A DNA stretch of 64,000 nucleotides, taken from the NCBI GenBank assembly GCA_024235995.1, contig JACKLI010000001.1:1922001-1986000 (forward strand), in the 5' to 3' direction. Below are positions 44,043 to 53,744 of the stretch, in pieces (the stretch's first letter is position 1; each line of letters begins with the position of its first letter). The stretch comes from Burkholderiaceae bacterium. Its GTDB lineage: Bacteria; Pseudomonadota; Gammaproteobacteria; Burkholderiales; Burkholderiaceae_C. A program made the position numbers and the translations under genes. The notes beneath the pieces were generated by a model. The model searched no databases and was not told where the DNA came from. It saw nothing but the letters and a program-made list of their open reading frames with translations.

Positions 44043-45179
44043 TCAGGCGCTGAAGAAGTTGCGCACCTTGTCGGTCCAGCTCTCGGTGCCGGGCGAGTGC
44101 TTGGCGCCACCTTTTTTCAGCGATTCGTCGAATTCCTTGAGCAGCTTGCGCTGGTGCTCGGTCAGCTTGACCGGCGTTTCCACGCTGATGTGGCAGTACA
44201 GGTCGCCCGGGTAGGACGAGCGCACGCCCTTGATGCCCTTGCCGCGCAGGCGAAACTGCTTGCCGGCCTGCGTGCCCTCGGGGATTTCGATGGCCGCCTT
44301 GCCGCCCAGCGTGGGCACCTCGATCTCGCCGCCCAGCGCGGCGGCGGCAAAGCCGATGGGCACCACGCAGTGCAGGTCGTCGCCGTCGCGCTCGAAGATC
44401 TCGTGCTTCTTGACGCGGATCTCGATGAACAGGTCGCCGGGCGGGCCGCCGTTGCTGCCCGGCTCGCCGTTGCCGGTGGAGCGGATGCGCATGCCGTCGT
44501 CGATGCCGGCGGGAATCTGCACCTCCAGCGTCTTCTGGTTCTTGATCTTGCCCTGGCCGTGGCAGGTGGTGCAGGGCTCGGGAATGATCTTGCCCGTGCC
44601 GCGGCAGTGCGGGCAGGTCTGCTGCACGCTGAAGAAGCCCTGGCGCATCTGCACCACGCCCTGGCCGTTGCAGGTGGTGCAGGTCTTGGCACTGGTGCCG
44701 GGCTTGGCGCCGCTGCCGTGGCAGGTGGCGCAGTCGTCCCAGCTGGGGATGCGGATTTGCGCCTGTTTGCCGGCGGCCGCTTCTTCCAGCGTGATTTCCA
44801 TGGCGTAGCTGAGGTCGGCGCCGCGGTACACCTGCCGCCCGCCGCGCCCGCCGCCGGCCCGACCGCCGCCGAAGATGTCGCCGAAGATGTCGCCGAAGGC
44901 CTCGGCAAAGCCGCCGAAGCCCTCTTGTCCGCCGCGCATGTTGGGGTCCACGCCGGCATGGCCGTACTGGTCGTAGGCGGCCTTCTTCTGCGGGTCCGAC
45001 AGCATCTCGTAGGCTTCCTTGGCCTCCTTGAACTTGGCTTCGGCCGCCGCCGCCGCCTCGCCCTGGTTGCGGTCGGGGTGGTGCTTCATCGCCAGCTTGC
45101 GATAAGCCTTCTTGATCTCCTCGTCGGAGGCGTTCTTGGGGACGCCCAGGACTTCGTAGTAATCGCGTTTGGTGGCCAT
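44043..45179 (-). CDS. dnaJ: Chaperone DnaJ
   Basis: A 378-residue type I J-protein. It has the J domain with HPD in MKHHPDRNQG, a Gly/Phe-rich linker (about 75-115) and four zinc motifs CATCHGSG, CTTCNGQG, CPHCRGTG and CTTCHGQG. The C-terminal substrate-binding domains are complete. It stimulates DnaK ATPase and delivers unfolded proteins. It is separated from dnaK by a TMEM175-like gene, which is unusual. The eptA gene follows 18 bp after its stop. Confidence 0.97.
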   Translation of the reverse strand: MATKRDYYEVLGVPKNASDEEIKKAYRKLAMKHHPDRNQGEAAAAAEAKFKEAKEAYEMLSDPQKKAAYDQYGHAGVDPNMRGGQEGFGGFAEAFGDIFGDIFGGGRAGGGRGGRQVYRGADLSYAMEITLEEAAAGKQAQIRIPSWDDCATCHGSGAKPGTSAKTCTTCNGQGVVQMRQGFFSVQQTCPHCRGTGKIIPEPCTTCHGQGKIKNQKTLEVQIPAGIDDGMRIRSTGNGEPGSNGGPPGDLFIEIRVKKHEIFERDGDDLHCVVPIGFAAAALGGEIEVPTLGGKAAIEIPEGTQAGKQFRLRGKGIKGVRSSYPGDLYCHISVETPVKLTEHQRKLLKEFDESLKKGGAKHSPGTESWTDKVRNFFSA

Positions 45180-45229
45180 GTGGGGAAACTCGGGTGATCG
45201 GAACGGGGAAAGGGGGGCAGCGGGCGTTA

Positions 45230-45805
45230 TCAGGAGGGCGCCGGTGGGTCGCGGTATTGCGGCGCCGTGAGCACGCGGCTGAGCGGTACCGCCGCATAGA
45301 ACAGCAACGCGGCCAGCGGCAGCAGGGCCGCCACCGCCGTGCCCAGCAGGTACACGCCGGCCATCACCAGGCTGGCGCGAATCTGTGGCCCCTCGGCGGT
45401 GGCCCGCTCGGGATGGGCCCGCACCACGGCCGCCCGCAGGCCGGCAAAACCCAGGCACACCAGCACCATCACCACGCCATAAAACGCGGCCGGCAAGGGC
45501 TGGCGCCAGTGAAACTCGCTGCCGTAATCCAGCGCAAAGGGCACCAGCGACATGAAGAACAGCAGCACGCCGTTGCACAGCAGGATGCGGGCGTCGATGC
45601 GTTCCACGGGGGCAAACAGGTGGTGGTGCGCCATCCAGTTGGCCAGCATGTTGCCGAAGGCGATGACGTAGGCCAGGTACACGGGCCACAGCTGGGTCAG
45701 CGCGGCCAGCGTCGGCTCGTGCGGCACCTTCAGCTCCAGCACCATGATGGTGAGGATGATGGCCATCACGCCGTCGCTGAAGGCTTCGAATCGCGTTTTG
45801 CCCAT
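45230..45805 (-). CDS. TMEM175/DUF1211 family potassium-channel-like protein
   Basis: A 191-residue membrane protein with about six helices. The N-terminal RFEAFSDGVMAI motif is the hallmark FSD stretch of the TMEM175 family, and GNMLANWMAHHHLF is its second conserved helix. Bacterial members are tetrameric K+ channels of small size. It lies between dnaK (82 bp upstream) and dnaJ (50 bp downstream) on the same strand, so it may be heat-induced with them. Confidence 0.88.
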   Translation of the reverse strand: MGKTRFEAFSDGVMAIILTIMVLELKVPHEPTLAALTQLWPVYLAYVIAFGNMLANWMAHHHLFAPVERIDARILLCNGVLLFFMSLVPFALDYGSEFHWRQPLPAAFYGVVMVLVCLGFAGLRAAVVRAHPERATAEGPQIRASLVMAGVYLLGTAVAALLPLAALLFYAAVPLSRVLTAPQYRDPPAPS

Positions 45806-45887
45806 ACTGCGTGTCTCGGGTGAGGTGATCAGCACAAAGGGCGGCCGGACTTGCGTCCGCCGCCCGTGGCCGCATCGCCTCGTGCGA

Positions 45888-47831
<1,944 letters not shown>

Positions 47832-47906
47832 GTTTTTCTCCGCGAATGAGTGTGAGTTCAGATGGTCAGCAGGTGGTGGGTGCCGGCCGGAATTTCAAGA
47901 TGAAGC

Positions 47907-48464
47907 TTATTTGGGGGCGGCCACCATCACCATGGCCGGGCGCAGCACGCGATCGGCGATGACATAGCCCTTTTGCAGCACGCTGACGATGGTGTTCGGG
48001 TCCTGGTCGGCCGGGACCATGCCGATGGCCTGCTCGCGCGTGGGGTCGAATTTGGTGCCCGGCGCCGGGTTGACCTCGGTCACCTTGTTGCGCTCCAGCA
48101 CGTTCATGAGCTGGCGGTGGGTGGCCCGGGTGCCTTCCAGCAGCTGCTCGGCACTGGCGTTTTCTACCTTCAGCGCGGCTTCCAGGCTGTCGACCACGGC
48201 CAGCAGGCTCTCGGCAAAGGATTCGACGGCGAACTTGCGCACCTTGGCCACTTCCTCGTCGGCGCGGCGGCGGGCGTTCTGCGCCTCGGCCTGGGCGCGC
48301 ATGGCCTGGTCGACCAGGTCGGTCACCTTGGCCTGCAGGGCCGTCAGCTCGGCCTGCGTGTTTTGCTCCTGGGCCAGCGAATCGGCGGCGTCGGCCGCGG
48401 CAGCGGCCTCGATTTCCTCGGGGCTCATGGGGGGATCGAAGGGATTGGGCGTGGATGGGGTCAT
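47907..48464 (-). CDS. grpE: Nucleotide exchange factor GrpE
   Basis: A 185-residue protein starting at the ATG at 48464; an upstream ATG at 48509 lies at the predicted transcription start and is unlikely. The acidic N-terminal coiled coil is followed by RRRADEEVAKVRKFAVESFAESLL (in parts) and the C-terminal beta domain with VLQKGYVIADRVLRPAMV, the GrpE signature. It releases ADP from DnaK. A sigma-32-like promoter lies directly upstream. Confidence 0.96.
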   Translation of the reverse strand: MTPSTPNPFDPPMSPEEIEAAAAADAADSLAQEQNTQAELTALQAKVTDLVDQAMRAQAEAQNARRRADEEVAKVRKFAVESFAESLLAVVDSLEAALKVENASAEQLLEGTRATHRQLMNVLERNKVTEVNPAPGTKFDPTREQAIGMVPADQDPNTIVSVLQKGYVIADRVLRPAMVMVAAPK

Positions 48465-48507
48465 GCTGCGAATGGGACAGGATGGCGAAAAAGGCGTATC
48501 GCTTGAC

Positions 48508-48535
48508 ACATGGGCCCGCCAGGGCCGACTTCAAG
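48508..48535 (-). promoter_or_regulatory. Sigma-32 (heat-shock) promoter of grpE-dnaK
   Basis: Minus strand: CTTGAA (48530-48535), a 14-nt spacer, then GCCCATGT (48508-48515). This matches the RpoH consensus CTTGAA...CCCCATnT well. Transcription would start near 48500, 36 nt before the grpE ATG. Confidence 0.7.
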
Positions 48536-48577
48536 CCCTGGCGCGTGGTCAAAAGGGGGTTTACCCGCCCGGGCCAG

Positions 48578-48600
48578 AAAAAAACGCTCCGGGCGGAGCG
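48578..48600 (-). terminator. Intrinsic terminator after the HxlR-FKBP pair
   Basis: Minus strand: CGCTCC, GCCC loop, GGAGCG, then seven T. It lies 25 bp after the FKBP stop and separates it from the grpE heat-shock unit. Confidence 0.88.
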
Positions 48601-48624
48601 CTTTCAGTCGGTGGAGCAGGGCGC

Positions 48625-48969
48625 TCAGTCGGTGACGCCCAGCAACTCGACGTCGAACTTGAGCGTGGCGCCGGGCGGGATGACGCCGCCGGCGCCGCGC
48701 GCGCCGTAGCCCAGCTCGGGCGGGATGATCAGGGTGCGGGCGCCGCCCACCTTCATGCCGGCCACGCCCTCGTCCCAGCCGCGGATGACCATGCCGGCGC
48801 CCAGCGGAAAGACGAAGGGGTCGCCCCGGTCGTGGCTGGAGTCGAACTTGGCGCCGGGCTGGCCGTTTTCGTACAGCCAGCCGGTGTAGTGCACGGTGAC
48901 GGTCTGGCCGCGACGGGCCTCGGCGCCTTCGCCGGCGCGGGTGTCGGTGATCTGCAGGGCGGTGCTCAT
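48625..48969 (-). CDS. FKBP-type peptidyl-prolyl isomerase
   Basis: A 114-residue single-domain FKBP without signal peptide, so cytoplasmic. The motifs VTVHYTGWL, GAKFDSSHDRGDPFVFPLG, VIRGWDEGVAGMKVGG and IPPELGYGARGAGGVIPP (quoted in pieces) cover the active site. It speeds proline isomerisation in folding. The ATG overlaps the stop of the upstream HxlR gene (ATGA). A strong terminator follows. Confidence 0.94.
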   Translation of the reverse strand: MSTALQITDTRAGEGAEARRGQTVTVHYTGWLYENGQPGAKFDSSHDRGDPFVFPLGAGMVIRGWDEGVAGMKVGGARTLIIPPELGYGARGAGGVIPPGATLKFDVELLGVTD

Positions 48970-49274
48970 TTTTTCTTGCCCTGCGCGGCCACCCACTTGG
49001 TGGCGAAGGCCTGCAGGTCGGACAGGCGCTTGGTCAGGTCGGCCCCGCTGGGCGTCAGGCTGTAGCCGTCCGAGCCGTGCGTGACCAGGTTGGCCGCGCG
49101 CAGCTCCTTCAGGCGGGTGTTGAGGGTGTTGGGGGTGATGCCGCCCACGCTGTCCTGCAGCAGGCGAAAGGTCTGGGGATGGCCGTCGCGCAGGGCCCAC
49201 AGCACACGGATGGCGTAGCGCGCCTCAAGCAGCGCCAGCAGCTGGCTGGTGGCGGAATTTTCTTTCGAGCTCAT
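48966..49274 (-). CDS. HxlR family transcription regulator
   Basis: A 102-residue winged-helix protein. ARYAIRVLWALRDG and FRLLQDSVGGITPNTLNTRLKEL (the recognition helix region, in parts) with the following LVTHGSDGYSLTPSG wing match the HxlR/PadR-like group. Many such regulators sense aldehydes or quinones. No cysteine is visible, so redox sensing through Cys is unlikely. It is coupled by overlap to an FKBP gene, an uncommon partner. The 152 bp upstream, to marR, hold a dispersed repeat copy. Confidence 0.85.
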   Translation of the reverse strand: MSSKENSATSQLLALLEARYAIRVLWALRDGHPQTFRLLQDSVGGITPNTLNTRLKELRAANLVTHGSDGYSLTPSGADLTKRLSDLQAFATKWVAAQGKKK

Positions 49275-49345
49275 GTCGGGCTTCTCCTCGGGTTGGCGGC
49301 AGTGCGTCTGAGGAACTATATCGCAAATCTGTAGCACGCTAGCAG

Positions 49346-49394
49346 TTTCATAGCTCCCGAGGGTGACCAGGCGTGGGCTGGCCGCTACAAAATC
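49346..49394 (+). repeat. Dispersed ~50-nt repeat, copy 7 (between marR and hxlR genes)
   Basis: Reads TTTCATAGCTCCCGAGGGTG, ACCAGGCGTGGGCTGGCCGC, TACAAAATCC. The blocks are recognisable with several changes. It is 70 bp from the hxlR start and 33 bp from the marR stop. Confidence 0.55.
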
Positions 49395-49426
49395 CAGAAT
49401 CCCGGAATTGGGACTGGGGTAATTAC

Positions 49427-49951
49427 CTAGACGCCGTGAACCTTCTGCAGCAGGCGGATCAGGGTGCGCCGCTCGGCGGCGCTCAGGGCCGGCGTGGCCT
49501 CCAGTTCGAGCTGGGAGGCGGCGCTTTCGGCCTCGCGCATCAGGGCCTGGCCCTCGGCCGTCAGCAGCAGGCTTTGCGCCCGCCCGTCCAGGGGGTGGGG
49601 GTGGCGCTGCAGCAGGCCGCGGCGCTCCAGCGCGCCGATCTTGCCCACCAGGTTGGGCGGCAGCAGGTTGAGGGCATCGCACAGCTGACGCGAGGTGATG
49701 CCCGGGTTGTGGCGGATCAGCGACAGAATGGAAAAGTCGACCACCCGCAGGCCGAACTGCGCCATGCGCGGCACGAACAGGCCGATGATCTTCAGCGACG
49801 CCATGCGGGCGTTGAAGCCGACCAGCGACTGCAGGAAGCGTGCGTCCACCGCTTCGACGGCGGCGGGCGCGGGGGCTGGGGCGGGCTGGGGCGGGCTGAG
49901 GGTCACGTCGGCGTGCGGGTGTGGGCCGGGGAGGGTCCGATGTTCGCACAC
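49427..49951 (-). CDS. MarR family transcription regulator
   Basis: About 174 residues from a GTG at 49951; the start is uncertain because the first 35 residues are Pro/Ala-rich. The winged helix is clear: ITSRQLCDALNLLPPNLVGKI (helix-turn-helix, in parts) and RRGLLQRHPHPLDGRAQSLLLT (wing with the DxR motif). It is the last gene of the aromatic-CoA operon, 19 bp after the binding-protein gene. MarR regulators of ferulate/coumarate genes (FerR, CouR, FerC) are released by the CoA thioester; this one probably controls the operon promoter near 56504 (inference). Confidence 0.88.
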   Translation of the reverse strand: MCEHRTLPGPHPHADVTLSPPQPAPAPAPAAVEAVDARFLQSLVGFNARMASLKIIGLFVPRMAQFGLRVVDFSILSLIRHNPGITSRQLCDALNLLPPNLVGKIGALERRGLLQRHPHPLDGRAQSLLLTAEGQALMREAESAASQLELEATPALSAAERRTLIRLLQKVHGV

Positions 49952-49970
49952 GCCCCGGCCCGCGCGGCCG

Positions 49971-51107
49971 TCACTCGACCTTGAACTGCCCGTCCACCAC
50001 CTTCATCATCACGCCGGTGTCGTTGGTGTAGCCCCAGTGGTCCTGCGCGGTCCAGTTCAGCACGCCGTGCGCCAGCACGGTGCGGCCGATGTGCTCGAAG
50101 GCGTCGCGCAGCGCGGCGCGAAACTCGGGCGTGCCGGGCTTGGCGGTCTTCAGGGCCATCGGCACGGCCTTTTCCATCACGATGATCGAGTCGTAGGCGT
50201 GGCCGGCAAACTGGTTGCGCGAGCCGGGGCCGTAGGCCTTTTCATACTGCTGCACGAACTTGATGGCCTCCGGCTTGGACGGGTGCGAGTCGGGCAACTG
50301 CTCGGCCAGCACGGCGGGGCCGGAGACGACGTAGGTGCCCTCGACCGCCTTGCCGCCCACGCGCATCAGATCGCGCGTGGCGGCGGCGTGGGTCTGGTAG
50401 ACCTTGCCCTTGTAGCCGCGCTCGCGCAGCGCCATCTCGGGCATGGCCGCGCCGCTGCCCGAGGCCACGACCAGGATCGCGTCGGGGTTGGCCGACACCA
50501 GCTTGAGCGCCTGGCCGGTGACGCTGGTGTCGGCGCGGGCAAAGCGCTCGACCGGGCCGAACTTGATGCCCGCCTTCTCGGCCATGGGCTTGAAGTCGGT
50601 CAGCCAGGTCTCGCCGTAGGCGTCGCTGTAGCCCAGGAAGCCCACCGACTTGACGCCCTGCTTCTTCATGTGCTCCAGCACCGCGTGGCCCATCACGGCG
50701 TTGGACTGCGGCATGCGGAACACCCAGTGGTCCTTGCCGGCGGGCAGGGCCACGGGCGACCACGACAGCTGCGGGGTTTGCGATTCGGCCGCCACCTGGG
50801 CGATGGCGGCCGCCACCGGCGTGGCCACCGAGCCCATGATGATGTCCACCTTGTCCTGCGTGACGAAGCGCTTGGCGGCCGTCACGCCCTGGGTCGGGTC
50901 GGTGGCGTCGTCCATCACCATCACGTTGAGCTTCTCGCCCGCGATTTCCTTGGGCCACAGCTTGACCTGGTTGCCCGCCGGAATGCCCAGCCCCGAGGCC
51001 GGGCCGGTCAGCGGCGCGATCACGCCGATGGTGATGTCGGCCAGCGCCGCGCCGCTGGCGGCGAGGGCGGTGGCGGCCACGAGGGCCTTGAGTGCAGGGG
51101 TCTTCAT
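49971..51107 (-). CDS. ABC transporter substrate-binding protein (branched-chain/aromatic type)
   Basis: A 378-residue periplasmic protein with a clear signal peptide cut after ALA-type ASGAALA. The Leu/Ile/Val-binding fold is recognisable in ITIGVIAPLTGPASGLGIPAG and QDKVDIIMGSVATPVAAAI (in parts). Members of this group often bind aromatic acids. It would deliver substrate to a permease encoded elsewhere; no permease or ATPase gene is in this operon. A GGAGA ribosome site precedes the ATG. Confidence 0.9.
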   Translation of the reverse strand: MKTPALKALVAATALAASGAALADITIGVIAPLTGPASGLGIPAGNQVKLWPKEIAGEKLNVMVMDDATDPTQGVTAAKRFVTQDKVDIIMGSVATPVAAAIAQVAAESQTPQLSWSPVALPAGKDHWVFRMPQSNAVMGHAVLEHMKKQGVKSVGFLGYSDAYGETWLTDFKPMAEKAGIKFGPVERFARADTSVTGQALKLVSANPDAILVVASGSGAAMPEMALRERGYKGKVYQTHAAATRDLMRVGGKAVEGTYVVSGPAVLAEQLPDSHPSKPEAIKFVQQYEKAYGPGSRNQFAGHAYDSIIVMEKAVPMALKTAKPGTPEFRAALRDAFEHIGRTVLAHGVLNWTAQDHWGYTNDTGVMMKVVDGQFKVE

Positions 51108-51159
51108 GGTGCGTGTCTCCTGGTTGGCGCGTTGAAAAGCGATGGGACGCGAGGCGCCT

Positions 51160-51573
51160 TCAGGCGCACCGCTCCTTGATGAAGTCGGGCACGGGGATCG
51201 CCTGCAGGCGCCCGCCCTCGGGGTGGATGCAGAAGGCGCGTGTCTCGCGGCCCTCGCACAGCAGCGTGTCGCCCTTCATCACCGCGTGCTTTTGCACGAA
51301 GGTCTTGGCGGCCCAGCTTTCGATGCGGGTGTGCACCTGCAGCACGTCGCCGTAGGTGGCGGGGCGCAGGAACTTGGTGTGGATCTCCAGCAGGGGCGTG
51401 CCGATGATGCCGTGCGAGGCCTTCAGCTCGCGCCAGGGCGGCACGCCGCACTGCAGGAAGAAGTCCAGCGACGAGGCGTCCATCCACTTGCTGAAGTTGG
51501 GAAAGAACACGATGCCAGCGGGGTCGCAGTCGCCGAACATCACCTTGACTTCGTACGTCGTGGTCTTGCTCAT
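51160..51573 (-). CDS. Acyl-CoA thioesterase, 4-hydroxybenzoyl-CoA thioesterase family
   Basis: A 137-residue hot-dog-fold protein from the ATG at 51573. VMFGDCDPAGIVFFPNFSKWMD contains the Asp active site of the 4HBT family (DxDPxGIVFFP). In this operon it would release free acid from an aromatic CoA thioester such as vanilloyl-CoA or 4-hydroxybenzoyl-CoA. It lies 13 bp after the SDR gene. Confidence 0.9.
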   Translation of the reverse strand: MSKTTTYEVKVMFGDCDPAGIVFFPNFSKWMDASSLDFFLQCGVPPWRELKASHGIIGTPLLEIHTKFLRPATYGDVLQVHTRIESWAAKTFVQKHAVMKGDTLLCEGRETRAFCIHPEGGRLQAIPVPDFIKERCA

Positions 51574-51586
51574 GATGGGTTGGCTT

Positions 51587-52372
51587 TCAGCGCGGGGCCA
51601 TGCGCAGCGCGCCGTCCAGGCGGATGACCTCGCCGTTGAGGTGGCCGTTGCTGACGATGTGGCAGGCCAGCTCGGCAAACTCCTCGGGCTTGCCCAGGCG
51701 CTGCGGAAACGGGATGCTGGCGGCCAGCGAGGCCTGCACCGGCTCGGGCAGGGTGCGCATCAGCGGGGTGGCGAACAGGCCCGGCGCGATGGTGCACACC
51801 CGGATGCCGTGCTGCGCCAGGTCGCGCGCCATCGGCAGCGTCATGCCGACCACGCCGCCCTTGCTGGCGCTGTAGGCCTGCTGGCCGACCTGGCCGTCGA
51901 AGGCGGCCACGCTGGCGGTGAACATCATGGCGCCGCGCTCGCCGTCCTCCATCGGGTCGAGGCGTGCACAGGCGGCGGCGAACAGGCGCGCGGCGTTGTA
52001 GGTGCCGATCAGGTTGACGTGGACCACCTTGACGAAGTCTTCCAGCGGCGCGGCGCTGCCGTCCTTGCCGATCACGCGCCTGGCGGCGCCGATGCCGGCG
52101 ATCTGCATCAGGATGCGCGCCGGGCCGTGGGCGGCGGCCGCCTGGGCGATGGCGGCCTGCATGCCCTCGGCGCTGGTGACGTCGGCTTGAATCGCCACGG
52201 CGCAGCCCTTGCCGTATTGCGCGCCGATGTCGGCCGCCACCCTCCGGGCGTTGTCGAGGTTGACGTCCAGCACCGCCACCTTGGCGCCCAGGCGCGCCAG
52301 CTCGCGCGCCGTGGCCTCGCCCAGCCCCGAGCCCGCGCCGGTGACGAGAGCGGCTTGTCCCTGGATCTTCAT
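51587..52372 (-). CDS. SDR dehydrogenase, 3-hydroxyacyl-CoA dehydrogenase-like
   Basis: A 261-residue classical short-chain dehydrogenase. The NAD-binding loop is VTGAGSGLGEATARELARLG, with Asp in VAVLDVNL favouring NAD over NADP. The active-site Tyr-Lys pair is in QQAYSASKGGVVGMTL. It resembles type-2 3-hydroxyacyl-CoA dehydrogenases and would oxidise a 3-hydroxy-3-arylpropanoyl-CoA here. AAGGAG lies 8 nt before the ATG. Confidence 0.92.
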   Translation of the reverse strand: MKIQGQAALVTGAGSGLGEATARELARLGAKVAVLDVNLDNARRVAADIGAQYGKGCAVAIQADVTSAEGMQAAIAQAAAAHGPARILMQIAGIGAARRVIGKDGSAAPLEDFVKVVHVNLIGTYNAARLFAAACARLDPMEDGERGAMMFTASVAAFDGQVGQQAYSASKGGVVGMTLPMARDLAQHGIRVCTIAPGLFATPLMRTLPEPVQASLAASIPFPQRLGKPEEFAELACHIVSNGHLNGEVIRLDGALRMAPR

Positions 52373-52393
52373 GCTGTGCTCCTTACTATCGAA

Positions 52394-52450
52394 TGAATAG
52401 CTGATTTGGCTTGATTGATGCGGGCTGGTGGCCGATATAGATCATCAAAC
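52394..52450 (+). repeat. Dispersed ~50-nt repeat, copy 8 (between SDR and thiolase)
   Basis: Reads TGAATAGCTGATTTGGC, TTGATTGATGCGGGCTGGTG, GCCGATATAGATCATCAAA. It is a strong match in the second block and overlaps the thiolase stop codon. Confidence 0.68.
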
Positions 52451-53692
52451 CGCCGGGTTCTCCAGCAGCAGCGCCATGCCCTGGCCGCCGCCGATGCAGG
52501 CCGAGCCGATGCCGTATCGGACGCCCGCGCGCCGCATCTCGCGTGCCACGGTGATCGTCAGGCGCACGCCGGTGGCGGCCAGCGGGTGGCCCAGCGCGAT
52601 GGCGCCGCCGTTGACGTTCAGGCGCTCCAGGTCCAGCCCCAGCTCCCGGGCCACGGCCAGGGTCTGCGCGCCCTGCGCCTCGTTGATCTCGATGCGGCCG
52701 ATGTCGGCCAGCGCCAGGCCGGTGCGCTCCAGCAGCAGGCGGATGGCCGGCGCCGGGCCGATGCCCATGATCTCCGGCGGCACGCCGACGGCCGCCGCGC
52801 CGACGATGCGCGCCAGCGGCTGCTTGCCGCTGGCCTTGGCATACGCGCCCGACGCCACCACGGCGGCCGCCGCCGCATCCACCAGGGCCGACGAGTTGCC
52901 GCCGGTCTGCACGCCGCCTTCGAACACCGGCCGCAGTTTGGCCAGCACCTCCACGGGCGAGGGGCGCGGGTGCGTGTCCTGCGCCACCTCGGTGGCTTTG
53001 CCCTGCAGCCGAATGCCGCGCGGCTTGTAGCCTTCGAGCTCGAACTTTTGGCTCACCACCGGCACGATCTCGCCGGCCAGAAAGCCGCTTTCCTGCGCCG
53101 CCAGGGCGCGGGCGAAGGAGCGGGCGGCAAAGGCATCGACCTGCTCGCGCGTGATGCCGTACTTTTGGGCCAGGTTCTCGGCCGTCTGGATCATGTTGAT
53201 GCCCGCCGCCGGGTCCTTCAGCGCCTCCCACATGTAGTCCTTGAAGCCCACCGGGGCGCCCAGCTTGAAGCCGGTGCGGTGCTCGAACGCGGCGATCGGG
53301 TTGCGCGTCATGCTCTCGGTGCCCACCACCAGCGCCGCCTCGCAGGCGCCGCCCTGCACGTGCTCGCCGGCCTGGCGAAACAGCTCGAAGCCGGTGCCGC
53401 AGATGCGCTGCGCCATGATGGCCGGCACCTCCACCGGCACGCCGGCGTACAGGCCGATGTGGCGTGGCAAAAAGAACTGGTCGAAGTCGCCCGGCGCCAT
53501 GTTGCCGCACACCACCGAGCCGATGTCGCCGGCCGCCACGCCCGCGCGCCGGAGCGCTTCGCGCGCCGCCTTGATGCCCAGGTCGGTCGGCGAGACATGG
53601 CCCAGCGCGCCGCAGTAGTCGACCATGGGCGTGCGCACGCCGTCCAGCATCCAGACGTCGTGGAAGGCGGTGAAGAATCCTCGAGTGCTCAT
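52445..53692 (-). CDS. Thiolase family protein (acetyl-CoA C-acyltransferase)
   Basis: A 415-residue thiolase. The nucleophile Cys is in AQRICGTGFELF, and the late motifs NVNGGAIALGHPLAATG and GIGSACIGGGQGMALL hold the other catalytic His and Cys. It would split a 3-oxo-3-arylpropanoyl-CoA with CoA to an aroyl-CoA and acetyl-CoA in the route proposed for this operon. It follows fcs by 52 bp. Confidence 0.93.
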   Translation of the reverse strand: MSTRGFFTAFHDVWMLDGVRTPMVDYCGALGHVSPTDLGIKAAREALRRAGVAAGDIGSVVCGNMAPGDFDQFFLPRHIGLYAGVPVEVPAIMAQRICGTGFELFRQAGEHVQGGACEAALVVGTESMTRNPIAAFEHRTGFKLGAPVGFKDYMWEALKDPAAGINMIQTAENLAQKYGITREQVDAFAARSFARALAAQESGFLAGEIVPVVSQKFELEGYKPRGIRLQGKATEVAQDTHPRPSPVEVLAKLRPVFEGGVQTGGNSSALVDAAAAAVVASGAYAKASGKQPLARIVGAAAVGVPPEIMGIGPAPAIRLLLERTGLALADIGRIEINEAQGAQTLAVARELGLDLERLNVNGGAIALGHPLAATGVRLTITVAREMRRAGVRYGIGSACIGGGQGMALLLENPAV

Positions 53693-53744
53693 GCGGATGT
53701 CCTGGCTGTGTTGGCTGGGGGAAGGCTGGGATGGGGCGGCGCAG

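Noticed and set aside
42447..45197. Over 900-codon open frame antisense to eptA and dnaJ
   Set aside because: It spans two real genes and their junction and has no recognisable protein features.
47893..47899. Second sigma-32 promoter before dnaK
   Set aside because: CTTGAAA is present but no CCCCAT-like -10 box is at a proper distance.
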